A stretch of DNA of 64,000 bases from Zeimonas sp032027205 (GCA_032027205.1 JAVSMN010000001.1:1488001-1552000), one strand, 5' to 3'; counted from the first letter of the stretch, positions 27,755-36,560 are shown. Made by a program: numbers and translations. Notes: a model not told the origin generated them from the sequence alone.

Positions 27755-27824
27755 GTCAGCGGTCACCCTCTATCGCGCGGTCCGTTTTCCGCGGTTTTGG
27801 GCAATGAGGCGAGCGTCGCCCGCG

Positions 27825-28922
27825 TCAGCTCGAACGCAGGCGGCGGCTGTAAGAATGGACGGTTTCGACGAGCACCGCCACGTTCTCGGGGGGCGTGAAC
27901 TGCGAAATTCCGTGGCCGAGGTTGAACACGTGGCCGACGCCGGGCGCCGGGGCGCCGAAGGAATCGAGCACCCGCTGCGTTTCGCGGCGCACCGCGTTCT
28001 CGCCGGCCATCAGCACCATCGGGTCGAGGTTGCCCTGCACGGCGCAGCGCTGGCCGATCCGATCGCGCACCCGGCCGAGGTTCACCGTCCAGTCGACGCC
28101 GACCGCATCGCAGCCGAGGCCGGCAAGATCCTCGAGCCAGGGTCCGCCGCCCTTGGTGAAGACAATCACCGGGACTGCGGGGGCGCCGCCCGCGGCGGCC
28201 TGCGCGCCGCTGCCGCGACGCAACGCGGAGACGATGCGGCGCATCGGCTCCAGCGAGAAGCGCTGGAACGCGCCGTCGGCGAGCGCGCCGCCCCACGAAT
28301 CGAAGAGCATCACCGCCTGCGCGCCCGCTTCGATCTGCGCGTTCAGGTACGCGGCCACCGCTTCGGCGTTCACCGCGAGGATGCGCTCGAGCAGCTCGGG
28401 ACGCTCGTAGAGCATCGTCTTGATGCGTCGGAAATCGGCGCTTGCGCCGCCCTCGACCATGTAGCAGGCAAGCGTCCACGGGCTGCCGGCGAAACCGATC
28501 AGCGGCACGCGACCGGCCAGTGCCGAACGAATCGTGCGCACCGCGTCCGTAACGTAGCGCAGCTCCTGTGACGGATCGGGAACCGCAAGCTGCGCGACCG
28601 CCGCTTCGTCGCGCACCGGGCGCTCGAAACGCGGTCCTTCCCCCTCGGCGAAGTACAGCCCCAGGCCCATCGCGTCGGGAATCGTCAGGATGTCGGAGAA
28701 CAGGATCGCCGCGTCGAGCGGGAATCGCTGCAGCGGCTGCAGCGTGACCTCGCAGGCGAGTTCGGGGTTCTTGCACAGCGCGAGGAAGCTGCCGGCGCGC
28801 CGGCGCGTCTCGTTGTATTCGGGAAGGTAGCGACCCGCCTGGCGCATCAGCCAGATCGGGGTGTATTCGGTGGGCTCGCGCCGCAGCGCGCGCAGGAAGG
28901 TGTCGTTGGGAAGTTCGGGCAC
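27825..28922 (-). CDS. hemE: Uroporphyrinogen decarboxylase
   Basis: A 365-residue enzyme starting at GTG. The family signatures are clear: PIWLMRQAGRYLPEY near the N-terminus, ILFSDILTIPDAMG with the catalytic Asp, and GFAGSPWTLACYMVEG. Later segments QLFDSWGG-like (MLFDSWGGAL), GVDWTVNLG and NLGHGI complete the fold. It removes four acetate carboxyls from uroporphyrinogen III in heme biosynthesis. It lies 325 bp upstream of priA and 9 bp after the AraC gene on the same strand. Confidence 0.97.
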   Translation of the reverse strand: MPELPNDTFLRALRREPTEYTPIWLMRQAGRYLPEYNETRRRAGSFLALCKNPELACEVTLQPLQRFPLDAAILFSDILTIPDAMGLGLYFAEGEGPRFERPVRDEAAVAQLAVPDPSQELRYVTDAVRTIRSALAGRVPLIGFAGSPWTLACYMVEGGASADFRRIKTMLYERPELLERILAVNAEAVAAYLNAQIEAGAQAVMLFDSWGGALADGAFQRFSLEPMRRIVSALRRGSGAQAAAGGAPAVPVIVFTKGGGPWLEDLAGLGCDAVGVDWTVNLGRVRDRIGQRCAVQGNLDPMVLMAGENAVRRETQRVLDSFGAPAPGVGHVFNLGHGISQFTPPENVAVLVETVHSYSRRLRSS

Positions 28923-28931
28923 GGCGCGATT

Positions 28932-29828
28932 CTACCCGCTCGTTGCCGGCGCAAGCTCGGTGCCGGCCTCCAGCTGCGCGGGTGCCGCGTGGCCGCCGTT
29001 GCCCGCGTTGCGCGTATTGGCCCACGCCTTCGGCGAGGAGCCGGTGCGGGTGGCGAACACGCGACCGAGCGCCGCCGGACTCGCGTAGCCGACTTCGCCG
29101 GCCACCTGCTTGACCGCCCGGCCCTGCTGCAGCAGATGCTGCGCGAGCGCGATGCGCCAGCGCGTCAGGTACTCGCCGGGCGCCACGCCGAGCACCTGCT
29201 TGAAGCGCGCCGCGAAGCGGGCGCGCGACATTCCGGCCACCGCTGCAAGATCCTCCAGGCGCCAGTCGCGTTCGGGCTCGTCGTGCAGCGCAACCAACGC
29301 CTTCGACAGCCGCGCGTCGGCGAGACCGGCGAGCATGCCGGCGCCAACGAGCCCGTGATCGATTACGTGGCGCAGCACCTGCACGAGGAGCAGTTCGCAT
29401 AACCGGTCGAGCGCCACCTGCCTGCCGCACAGCGCGCGGTCGGCCTCGCCGAAGAGTTGCGTGATCGTCGGTTGCGCGTCGCCCAGCGCCTCGAGCGGCA
29501 ACACGAGCACCGGGGGCAACGCAGCGGCGAGCGGGCCGACCGAGCCGCCGTCGAACTGGATCGACGCGCTGACAATGTCGGGACGCGCAACCTCGTCGGG
29601 CTGCAATTCGTGTGGAAAGGGCCGCGGATAGAACAGCAGCGACGCGCGGGCGAGCCGCAGTGGCGACCAGCCGGGATGCAGCGAAAGCACCGCGCCGGCG
29701 CGCAGCAGATGCAGCCGGCCAGCATCGCCTTCGTCGCCGAAGCGGATCGCCGACTGCAGCACGCCGCTGCGATCGACGTGCGCGCGCGGACTGAAGCGCG
29801 CGAGGAGGCTCGACAGGCGATCGGACAT
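28932..29828 (-). CDS. AraC-family transcriptional regulator
   Basis: A 298-residue regulator. The N-terminal two-thirds is a cupin-type sensor domain (HLLRAGAVLSLHPGW, LLFYPRPFPHEL, VSASIQFDGG), followed by two helix-turn-helix units: WRLEDLAAVAGMSRARFAARFKQVLGVAPGEYLTRWRI and AVKQVAGEVGYASPAALGRVFATRTG, the AraC signature. The C-terminal tail of about 25 residues is low complexity. It reads toward hemE with a 9-bp gap, so the two may share a transcript, and is divergent from folE. Confidence 0.93.
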   Translation of the reverse strand: MSDRLSSLLARFSPRAHVDRSGVLQSAIRFGDEGDAGRLHLLRAGAVLSLHPGWSPLRLARASLLFYPRPFPHELQPDEVARPDIVSASIQFDGGSVGPLAAALPPVLVLPLEALGDAQPTITQLFGEADRALCGRQVALDRLCELLLVQVLRHVIDHGLVGAGMLAGLADARLSKALVALHDEPERDWRLEDLAAVAGMSRARFAARFKQVLGVAPGEYLTRWRIALAQHLLQQGRAVKQVAGEVGYASPAALGRVFATRTGSSPKAWANTRNAGNGGHAAPAQLEAGTELAPATSG

Positions 29829-29916
29829 GCGCGGGGACCGGGCAGCGAAGCGGGCATTGTACGGGGGAGCGGCGGATTAGACTCTGCGCTTCGCGAACGA
29901 TGGGAGAGGCAAGGCG

Positions 29917-30486
29917 ATGGACGCATCCGAGGAGCGACCGTTCACCGACGAGGATTGGCGTCGATTGCTGCGCAACCTGCACGAGGATCCGAATCGCCCC
30001 GGACTGCGCGAGACGCCGGCCCGCGTGTCACGCGCCTGGGAGCACTGGACCTCGGGCTACCTGCAGGATCCGGCCGACATCCTGAAAGTGTTCGAGGACG
30101 GCGCCGAGCAGTACAGCGAACTGATCGTCGTGCGGCGCATTCCGGTGTACAGCCACTGCGAGCATCACCTGGCGCCGTTCTTCGGCACGGCAACGGTCGG
30201 CTACGTGCCGGCGGGAAGAATCGTCGGCCTGTCCAAGCTCACGCGTCTCGTCGACTGCTTCGCCAAGCGCCTGCAGGTGCAGGAACGACTGACGCGGCAG
30301 ATCGCCGACGCGCTGATGTCACACCTGTCGCCGGTGGCGGTGGGCGTCGTCGTTCGCTGTCGACACCTGTGCATGGAGAGCCGCGGCATCCGCGCGATCG
30401 GCGAGGAAACCGTCACCTCGGCGATGCTCGGCGAACTGCTGACCAACCTCGCCATGCGCACCGAGCTGCTTGCGCTCGATCGCTAG
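29917..30486 (+). CDS. folE: GTP cyclohydrolase I
   Basis: A 189-residue enzyme with all GTP cyclohydrolase I signatures: the zinc and catalytic segment YSHCEHHLAPFFG, GLSKLTRLVDCFAKRLQVQERLT, and RHLCMESRGI. It converts GTP to 7,8-dihydroneopterin triphosphate for folate synthesis. The length is slightly shorter than the E. coli enzyme at the N-terminus. It is divergent from the AraC regulator, with an 88-bp shared upstream region. Confidence 0.96.
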   Translation: MDASEERPFTDEDWRRLLRNLHEDPNRPGLRETPARVSRAWEHWTSGYLQDPADILKVFEDGAEQYSELIVVRRIPVYSHCEHHLAPFFGTATVGYVPAGRIVGLSKLTRLVDCFAKRLQVQERLTRQIADALMSHLSPVAVGVVVRCRHLCMESRGIRAIGEETVTSAMLGELLTNLAMRTELLALDR

Positions 30487-30528
30487 CAAACGTTCGCCCG
30501 TCTTCGGCGCTCAAGCCGGCTCGGCGGC

Positions 30529-30993
30529 TCACCCGACCGGGCGGCCGAGCCGACGCGCATTGGCGGTGGCGCGACGATGCACCGGTGTGAGGCCGAGCCG
30601 CGCAATGTGCGGTGCCGAACGCACCCATCGACGCGCCGCGCCGCGCCAGGCCGACTGCCATTGCGCGGCGGGCGAGGCGCCGGACAGCCACCACGGCTGC
30701 ATCAAGGAACTCGAGATCGCGACCCATTGAGTGCCCATCTCGGCCGACATCCGCCACGTCGCTTCCAACCACGCCTCGGCTTTCTCGTCGAACATGCGAC
30801 GGAACTCATCGCGGTCGGCCTGCACCGGAAACGCCCCGCCGGAGAGCATCCGCCGCGTGCGATGAGCGATCACCTGCGGTGCTGCCCAGCCGATCTCGAG
30901 CCAGAGCTTGCCCACCTGAAACCACGGCCACGCGGCGTTGAGCGCCGGGGACGTGGGTGGGATCCGTCGATCTGTCGTTCGCCGTGCAGCCAT
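30529..30993 (-). CDS. Hypothetical protein, phasin-like
   Basis: A 154-residue protein with an excellent AAGGAGG ribosome site. It is tryptophan-rich (about 12 Trp) and helical, with amphipathic stretches (WFQVGKLWLEIGWAAPQVIAHRTRRM, FRRMFDEKAEAWLEATWRMSAEMG) and a basic C-terminus (RRATANARRLGR). The pattern resembles betaproteobacterial proteins annotated as polyhydroxyalkanoate granule-associated phasins, but the similarity is recalled and weak. No PHA synthesis genes are nearby. Confidence 0.6.
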   Translation of the reverse strand: MAARRTTDRRIPPTSPALNAAWPWFQVGKLWLEIGWAAPQVIAHRTRRMLSGGAFPVQADRDEFRRMFDEKAEAWLEATWRMSAEMGTQWVAISSSLMQPWWLSGASPAAQWQSAWRGAARRWVRSAPHIARLGLTPVHRRATANARRLGRPVG

Positions 30994-31124
30994 CGGTGCC
31001 TCCTTCCCCGAATCGTTGCATGTTTTCGTGCGACCCCGTACGCGCTACGATTGCTTCGGGTATGCGACTTGCTCGATGCACGCCACTTTGGCCCCCCGTT
31101 CACGTTCGCAACAAGGAGCGCAGC

Positions 31125-31472
31125 ATGCAGACCGGCACGCAAACCACTGGAGGAAGCACTTCGTCGCACAGCGCGGGTTCGTTCCCCACCGCTGACGAAA
31201 TGAAGCGCCAAGCCGAGCAAGGCGCCGACCGAATCGCCGACAAGGCGCATGAAACCGTCGAGCGCCTGTCGCAGAAAGTGCAGCCGACGATGGACGCACT
31301 GACCGAAAAAGCCTCGCAGGCGGTCGATGCAGTGTCGCAAAGGGCCGACCAGCTCAGGGGATCGGGCGAAGCGGCGCTCGAGACCACGCGCAATTACGTG
31401 CGTGAGAACCCGATCGCGGCCATCGGCATTGCCGCGGTCGCCGGACTGCTGCTCGGCCGGATGAGGCACTGA
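31125..31472 (+). CDS. DUF883/YqjD-ElaB family membrane-anchored protein
   Basis: A 115-residue protein; start chosen at the ATG preceded by AAGGAG at proper spacing, though the frame continues upstream. A long amphipathic helical region (DEMKRQAEQGADRIADKAHETVERLSQKV) is followed by NYVRENPIAAIGIAAVAGLLLGRM, the characteristic C-terminal tail anchor with a Gly zipper. In E. coli YqjD and ElaB bind stationary-phase ribosomes at the inner membrane. It heads a cluster with three further small membrane proteins. Confidence 0.93.
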   Translation: MQTGTQTTGGSTSSHSAGSFPTADEMKRQAEQGADRIADKAHETVERLSQKVQPTMDALTEKASQAVDAVSQRADQLRGSGEAALETTRNYVRENPIAAIGIAAVAGLLLGRMRH

Positions 31473-31475
31473 GTC

Positions 31476-31922
31476 GTGGCCGCCCGGTACCCGAGTCCGC
31501 CGAGCACCGTGTCGCTGCGCGAGGCGGTGTACGACCTGTTCGAGTCGCTGCGCGCCGCGCTCACCACGCGGCTCGAACTGGTCGCGCTCGAAGGCCGGCG
31601 CGCCGGGATCGCGCTGGCGCAGATGCTGCTCGTCGGCGTGCTCGGGGCGATCCTCGGCATCTCGGCGTGGCTGGTCGCCATCTGGGGCATCACCTGGGGG
31701 CTGATGGCGCTCGGGCTCGCACCATGGCTGGCGATCATCCTGGTCATCGTGGCCAACCTGATCGGCGCCTGGATCTGCGTGATGGCGGTGAAGAAGCTTG
31801 CACAGCGGCTGCTGTTCCCCGCCACGCTCAAGCATCTGCACGTGCGCAATCCGCCGGGCGCATCCTCGCTTCCCGAGGAAAGTCGCGACGCCACCGCCAG
31901 CACGACGGCCAGCGCCAGCTAG
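31476..31922 (+). CDS. YqjE/holin-like membrane protein (DUF1469)
   Basis: A 148-residue protein starting at GTG three bases after the previous stop. The N-terminal amphipathic helix (LREAVYDLFESLRAALTTRLELVALEGRRA) precedes two membrane helices with small periplasmic connection (LAQMLLVGVLGAILGISAWLVAIWGI and ILVIVANLIGAWICVMAV), the pattern of the YqjE / phage holin 3_6 family. The C-terminal tail is Ser/Thr-rich. It commonly lies next to YqjD genes, as here; the function is unknown. Confidence 0.9.
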   Translation: MAARYPSPPSTVSLREAVYDLFESLRAALTTRLELVALEGRRAGIALAQMLLVGVLGAILGISAWLVAIWGITWGLMALGLAPWLAIILVIVANLIGAWICVMAVKKLAQRLLFPATLKHLHVRNPPGASSLPEESRDATASTTASAS

Positions 31923-31934
31923 AGGATCGCGCGA

Positions 31935-32285
31935 ATGAAGGAACTCGACTACGAAGAACGACTCGCGCGCGCCGATCGCGCCGTGTCTACCGCCGATTAC
32001 GACGTGCGCACCGCCGTACAGATGCTGAGCAGCGGTGCAACGCCACGCCTGGCGCAGATCGGAGCAGCGGCAGTGGCGATCGGCGTGGTCGGCGCGCTGC
32101 TGCTGCGCCGCGGCCGGCGATCGAACTCCCGGCTGTCGAAGGCAATCGACTACACGGTGCTGCTGCCGTTGGCCGCAAACGTCATTCCGCGCATCGTCGC
32201 GATGATGTCCGGCACGCAGCAGCACCCCTATCGTGCGCCCGTCGAACCCCGATATGCACCGCGCGACCGCGCGAGAACGCCATGA
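31935..32285 (+). CDS. Small membrane protein of the yqjD-yqjE cluster
   Basis: A 116-residue protein with an AGAGGA ribosome site. A charged N-terminal helix leads into one clear membrane segment (IGAAAVAIGVVGALLLRRGRRS) and a weaker one (AIDYTVLLPLAANVIPRIVAMM). It occupies the position of yqjK in the enterobacterial cluster but is not recognisably homologous. Its stop overlaps the next start by ATGA. Confidence 0.78.
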   Translation: MKELDYEERLARADRAVSTADYDVRTAVQMLSSGATPRLAQIGAAAVAIGVVGALLLRRGRRSNSRLSKAIDYTVLLPLAANVIPRIVAMMSGTQQHPYRAPVEPRYAPRDRARTP

Positions 32286-32542
32286 GACGCCATCGAGAAG
32301 CACCCGAAGAACCCGTAGCGCACGACGACGACGGCGGTTCGAGCACGTCGTTGATGGCGCTCGCCCTGTTCGCCGGCGTGGTGGCCGGCGCCACGATCGC
32401 GCGCTCCTGGTATCGCGAGGAGCAGCAGGCGCGGCGACACGGCGAAAAGCGCGACCGGATCGAGCGCTGGGAAAGCGAAGGCGGCGCGCTGCCCGGCACG
32501 GTGGGCACCGCCGGGTCGGCGAACCCGCGGCCGAGCCTCTGA
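32282..32542 (+). CDS. Small membrane protein, last gene of the yqjD-yqjE cluster
   Basis: An 86-residue protein whose ATG overlaps the previous stop. An acidic start (EEPVAHDDDGGS) is followed by one membrane helix (SLMALALFAGVVAGATIA) and a charged tail (REEQQARRHGEKRDRIERWE). It is not recognised. Translational coupling and position suggest it acts with the three upstream membrane proteins. Confidence 0.7.
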   Translation: MRRHREAPEEPVAHDDDGGSSTSLMALALFAGVVAGATIARSWYREEQQARRHGEKRDRIERWESEGGALPGTVGTAGSANPRPSL

Positions 32543-32557
32543 ACGAGACGGCTGCAC

Positions 32558-32580
32558 GGGCGGCGCCCGCTGCGCCGCCC
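32558..32580. terminator. GC-rich hairpin between convergent operons
   Basis: GGGCGGCG (32558-32565) and CGCCGCCC (32573-32580) form a perfect eight-base stem with a seven-nt loop, between the end of the yqjD-type cluster and the end of ilvD. No T-tract. A bidirectional terminator is likely from position and stem strength. Confidence 0.55.
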
Positions 32581-32592
32581 CGCGCGTACTTG

Positions 32593-34434
32593 CTAGAACC
32601 TGTTCGGGTCGCGCACGGCGCCGCGCGCCGCATTCGTCGTGAGCGCCGCGTAGGCGCGTAGCGCCCCCGAAACCGGACGCACACGCTGCTCGGGCTGCCA
32701 GGCGCCGCCGCCGCGCGCGAGGCGGCTTTCGCGCCGGCGCTGCAACTCGGCTTCGGCTACATCGAGCCGGATCGTGCGCGCCGGGATGTCGATCTCGATC
32801 GCGTCGCCGTCGTGCACGAGCGCGATCGCACCGCCTTCGGCCGCCTCGGGCGAAACGTGCCCGATCGACAGCCCCGAACTCGCGCCCGAGAAGCGTCCGT
32901 CGGTGACGAGCGCGCACTGCGTGTCGAGCCCGCGCGCCTTCAGGAACGCCGTCGGCTTGAGCATCTCCTGCATGCCGGGGCCGCCTTTCGGCCCTTCGTA
33001 ACGGATCAGCACGACGTCGCCCGGCTGCACGCGATCGCCGAGAATGCCCTCGCGCGCCGCGTCCTCGCTCTCGAAAACGACCGCGCGCCCGCGAAAGCGC
33101 AACAGCTTCGCGTCGACGCCGGCCGTCTTGACGATGCAGCCCTGCGCGGCGAGGTTTCCGTAGAGCACGGCCAGGCCGCCGTCGGCGCTGTGCGCGTGCG
33201 CCGCGTCGCGAACGCAGCCGCGCTCGACGTCGAGGTCGAGCGATTCCCAGCGGCGCTCCTGCGAGAACGCGCTGGTGGTGCGCTCGCCGCCGGGCGCCGC
33301 GCGGAAGAACTCGACCACTTCGGGCGCCGGTGAACGGCGCACGTCCCAGCGCTCGATCGCCGCGCCGAGCGTGGCTTCGTGCACGGTGGGCACCTCACGG
33401 TTCAGTCCGCCGATGCGATCGAGCTCGCCGAGGATGCGCCAGATGCCTCCGGCGCGGTGCACGTCCTCGACGTGCCAGTTCGGGTCCGATGGCGAGAGCT
33501 TCGCCAGGCTGGGCGTCGCGCGCGAGATGCGATCGACGTCGGCCATGCCGAAGGGCGCGCCAGCCTCGTGCGCCGCGGCGAGCAGATGCAGCACGGTATT
33601 GGTCGAGCCGCCCATCGCGACGTCCATGCGCATCGCGTTCTCGAAGGCCTGGAAGCACGCGATCGAACGCGGCAGCACGCTCGCGTCGTCTTCGGCGTAC
33701 CAGCGGCGCGCGAGCTCGACGATGCGACTGCCCGCGCGAGCAAACAGCGCGCGGCGATCGGCGTGCGTGGCCAGCATCGTTCCGTTGCCGGGCAGCGCCA
33801 GGCCGAGCGCCTCGACCAGGCAGTTCATCGAGTTGGCGGTGAACATGCCGGCGCACGAGCCGCAGGTCGGACAGGCGTTGCGCTCGTAGGCCTGCACCAT
33901 CGCGTCGCTGGCGCGCGGATCGCCGGCGACGAAGGCCGACGCGGCGTCGATCTTCGTCGTCGTGCCGTCCCAGCGAACCTTGCCGGCTTCCATCGGGCCG
34001 CCCGAAATGAAGATCGTCGGGATGTTCAGCCGCAATGCGGCCATCAGCATCCCGGGCGTGATCTTGTCGCAGTTCGAGATGCACACCAGCGCGTCGGCGC
34101 AGTGCGCGTTGACCATGTATTCGACGCTGTCGGCAATCAACTCGCGCGACGGCAGCGAATACAGCATGCCGAGATGTCCCATCGCGATGCCGTCGTCGAC
34201 GGCGATCGTGTGGAACTCGCGCGCAACGGCGCCTGCCGCGGCCACCTGCTCGGCGACGAGATCGCCGAGGTCCTTCAGGTGAACGTGTCCCGGAACGAAC
34301 TGGGTGTACGAGTTGGCGATGGCGACGACCGGCTTGCCGAGGTCGCTCTCGGCTACGCCGGTGGCACGGAACAACGCGCGCGCGGCAGCGTTGTTTCGCC
34401 CGGCCAATGCGGTGGCCGAACGCAGAACGGGCAT
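32593..34434 (-). CDS. ilvD: Dihydroxy-acid dehydratase
   Basis: A 613-residue enzyme, close to E. coli IlvD (616). The ATG at 34434 has AGGAG about 8 nt upstream and begins MPVLRSATALAGRNNA; the much longer upstream frame is spurious. Iron-sulfur cysteine segments SNCDKITPGM and NACPTCGSCAGMFTANSMNCL, and the later DGRFSGASSGLSIGHVSPEA, are characteristic. It dehydrates dihydroxy acids in valine and isoleucine synthesis. It stands alone rather than in an ilv operon. Confidence 0.97.
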   Translation of the reverse strand: MPVLRSATALAGRNNAAARALFRATGVAESDLGKPVVAIANSYTQFVPGHVHLKDLGDLVAEQVAAAGAVAREFHTIAVDDGIAMGHLGMLYSLPSRELIADSVEYMVNAHCADALVCISNCDKITPGMLMAALRLNIPTIFISGGPMEAGKVRWDGTTTKIDAASAFVAGDPRASDAMVQAYERNACPTCGSCAGMFTANSMNCLVEALGLALPGNGTMLATHADRRALFARAGSRIVELARRWYAEDDASVLPRSIACFQAFENAMRMDVAMGGSTNTVLHLLAAAHEAGAPFGMADVDRISRATPSLAKLSPSDPNWHVEDVHRAGGIWRILGELDRIGGLNREVPTVHEATLGAAIERWDVRRSPAPEVVEFFRAAPGGERTTSAFSQERRWESLDLDVERGCVRDAAHAHSADGGLAVLYGNLAAQGCIVKTAGVDAKLLRFRGRAVVFESEDAAREGILGDRVQPGDVVLIRYEGPKGGPGMQEMLKPTAFLKARGLDTQCALVTDGRFSGASSGLSIGHVSPEAAEGGAIALVHDGDAIEIDIPARTIRLDVAEAELQRRRESRLARGGGAWQPEQRVRPVSGALRAYAALTTNAARGAVRDPNRF

Positions 34435-34556
34435 CGAAGACTCCTGTGCGAATTCATGATGCGCACGGGAGCGCGGCCCCGGCGCGGCGCGAGGGATGAT
34501 ACGCGCGCGCCGCAGCGCACGGCGCGCGGCGCACGGTCGCTTCGCGCGCTGCCGCG

Positions 34557-34790
34557 TCAGACTCGATCGCGCAGTTGCGTCACGCCCGACTGCTCGGCGC
34601 AGTGGTCGCAGCAGAACATCCGCCCGCCTGCCTCGAGACCGTGGCCTATGATGCGGCAGTCGCAGTGACTGCAGGTGGGAGCGAGCGAGGCGATCGCGCA
34701 TTCGAAGCTGTCGAAAGTGTGCGTGCTGCCGGCCATCACGACGTCGAAGGTCTTGTCGTACTCGTTCCCGCATTTCTCGCAGCGTTGCAT
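34557..34790 (-). CDS. Cys-rich metallothionein-like zinc protein
   Basis: A 77-residue protein; the ATG at 34790 has GGGAG upstream. It contains nine cysteines: CEKC at the N-terminus, one in FECAI, then CSHCDC, and CCDHC near the end, plus His residues. The second half (CSHCDCRIIGHG, GRMFCCDHCAE) resembles bacterial metallothioneins of the BmtA type, preceded by a zinc-ribbon-like N-terminus. It may bind zinc or other thiophilic metals in the cytoplasm. Function is inferred only from composition. Confidence 0.72.
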   Translation of the reverse strand: MQRCEKCGNEYDKTFDVVMAGSTHTFDSFECAIASLAPTCSHCDCRIIGHGLEAGGRMFCCDHCAEQSGVTQLRDRV

Positions 34791-34958
34791 GTGGTTCTCC
34801 CGGAGGTGTAGCGCAGGCGGCGCAAGGCCGGTGCCCGCGGGCGCGCCGGTGCGTCCGTCCGCCACGGCGCGCCGCCCGTCCGTCGTGCCGCCAAGCGGGT
34901 CGGCCGCGGAACGGGCACAGTGCGTTCACGGTACTGTCCCGAACGAAGGAATGAATCG

Positions 34959-35486
34959 ATGAAGATCCACGATCTGCGTGCAGCATTGGCGCTCGCCGGC
35001 GCGCTTGCGCTGGCCGCCGGCTTCGCGCCGTCCGCCTCGGCAACCGACATCGGCGTCTCGGTCCAGGTCGGCCAGCCGGGCTTCTACGGCCGCATCGACA
35101 TCGGCAATGCGCCGCGTCCGATGCTCCTCTACCCGGAGCCGATCCTCGTACAGCCGGCGCCGGTCGCCGTCGCGCGGCCGCCGATCTACCTGCGCGTTCC
35201 GCCCGGGCACGCGAAGAACTGGTCGAAGCACTGCTACCGGTATTCGGCCTGCGGCCAACCCGTGTATTTCGTCCAGGACCAGTGGTACGAGGACGTCTAC
35301 GTGCCGCAGTACCGAAGCGTGCATCGCGGCGAGCGGCAGTACGTGCGCGATCACGTCGGCAGTCGGGAGTACGTCGGCGGACGCGAGCGCTTCGTCGAGT
35401 CGGGTCCGCGCGGCGACGGGCGCGGCTACGGCCACCCCGGCAAGGGACACGGGAACGGCAACGGGAAGGGCAAGGGCCGCGACTGA
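34959..35486 (+). CDS. Hypothetical exported protein with Gly-Lys tail
   Basis: A 175-residue precursor with a signal peptide (LRAALALAGALALAAGFAPSASA) and cleavage after ASA. The mature N-terminal part contains VSVQVGQPGFYGRIDIGN and a run of proline-rich strands (RPPIYLRVPPGHAKNW), then KHCYRYSACGQPVYFVQDQWYEDVYVP, a motif common in betaproteobacterial periplasmic proteins of unknown function, with a possible disulfide. The end is a low-complexity basic tail of Gly, Asn and Lys. The start is preceded by GAAGGA. Confidence 0.8.
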   Translation: MKIHDLRAALALAGALALAAGFAPSASATDIGVSVQVGQPGFYGRIDIGNAPRPMLLYPEPILVQPAPVAVARPPIYLRVPPGHAKNWSKHCYRYSACGQPVYFVQDQWYEDVYVPQYRSVHRGERQYVRDHVGSREYVGGRERFVESGPRGDGRGYGHPGKGHGNGNGKGKGRD

Positions 35487-35597
35487 GCCCGGCGCCGCGC
35501 GAGCGGCGCATCCTGCATCGCGCGGCTAGACTCGCGCGATGCACGCCTTCGGTACGAAGCCGTACGCAACGGCCCGCGCGCCCCGGCGCCGGCGACG

Positions 35598-36560
35598 GTG
35601 ATCCTCGCGCGTGCTCTCGCGCTGCTCGGCCGGCAGGCGCGCTGGGCGCTGCCGGCCGGCGTCTTCGTCGGCGTCGCAGTGCCGGCGCTCGCCGAATTGC
35701 TGCGCCCGCTACTCGCCTTCGCGGTGATCGGCACGCTCACGGCCGCATTGCTGCGCCTCGACTGGAAGCAGATGGCCGAGGCGGCGCGCCGCCCGGCACT
35801 GCCGGTGCTGTTCGCCGCGTGGCTGCTGGTCGCCTCTCCATTGATCGTCTGGGCGCTGACGGCAGCAGCCGGGCTCGACGCAGAACTGCGCGGTGTGCTC
35901 GTGCTGCAGTCCGCCGCGCCGCCGATCGGCTCGGCGGCGGTGTTCGCGCTGATCCTCGGGCTGGACGGCGTCGGCGCCGTGATCGGTACCGTCACGACGA
36001 CGCTGCTGCTGCCGCTGACGCTCACGCCGATCGTCGGCACGCTGTTGCCCGGCAGCGGCCTGCAGGTCGACCTGGCTGCGTTCTTCGCTCGCGTGTCGCT
36101 GTTCGTCGCGCTGCCCTTCGTGCTCGCCGCGCTGCTGCGGCGCTCGCTGGGCGTCGAGCGGCTCGAACGACACGACGAACTGCTCGCCGGGTTGAACGTC
36201 GTTCTGCTCGTGATCTTCGCGATCGCCGTGATGCAGGGCGTCACCGATCGATTGCTGCGCGATCCGGCCTACATCGCGCTGCTGCTGTTCGTTGCCAGCG
36301 CGTACGCATTCGTGATGCACCTGGCCGGTTGGCTGCTGTTCCGGCGCATGGGCGTCGCCACGGCCTACACCTGCGCGCTGATGAGCGGCAACCGTAACGT
36401 CGGACTGATGCTCGTGATCACCGCCGGCAGCGCCGGCGAAGCCTTCTCGCTGTACACCGGAATCGCGCAGATCCCGATGTACTTCGCGCCGCTGCTGCTC
36501 GGTCCGTTCCTGCGCCGCAGCCGCCGCCTCGCTACTGCGACTGCGCGAACATCGCGTTGA
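35598..36560 (+). CDS. BASS-family (bile acid:sodium symporter-like) transporter
   Basis: A 320-residue polytopic membrane protein with GTG start and about ten hydrophobic segments. Conserved BASS features include the pseudo-repeat with VLVLQSAAPPIGSAAVFA, near the first crossover helix, and CALMSGNRNVGLMLVIT in the second half. The transported organic anion is unknown. Its last 29 bp overlap the 3' end of the convergent gene at 36532-37377. Confidence 0.85.
   Translation: MILARALALLGRQARWALPAGVFVGVAVPALAELLRPLLAFAVIGTLTAALLRLDWKQMAEAARRPALPVLFAAWLLVASPLIVWALTAAAGLDAELRGVLVLQSAAPPIGSAAVFALILGLDGVGAVIGTVTTTLLLPLTLTPIVGTLLPGSGLQVDLAAFFARVSLFVALPFVLAALLRRSLGVERLERHDELLAGLNVVLLVIFAIAVMQGVTDRLLRDPAYIALLLFVASAYAFVMHLAGWLLFRRMGVATAYTCALMSGNRNVGLMLVITAGSAGEAFSLYTGIAQIPMYFAPLLLGPFLRRSRRLATATARTSR

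Noticed and set aside
34435..35544. Upstream extension of the ilvD frame to 983 codons.
   Set aside because: The extension is Arg-rich shadow over other genes; ATG 34434 has AGGAG and matches IlvD length.
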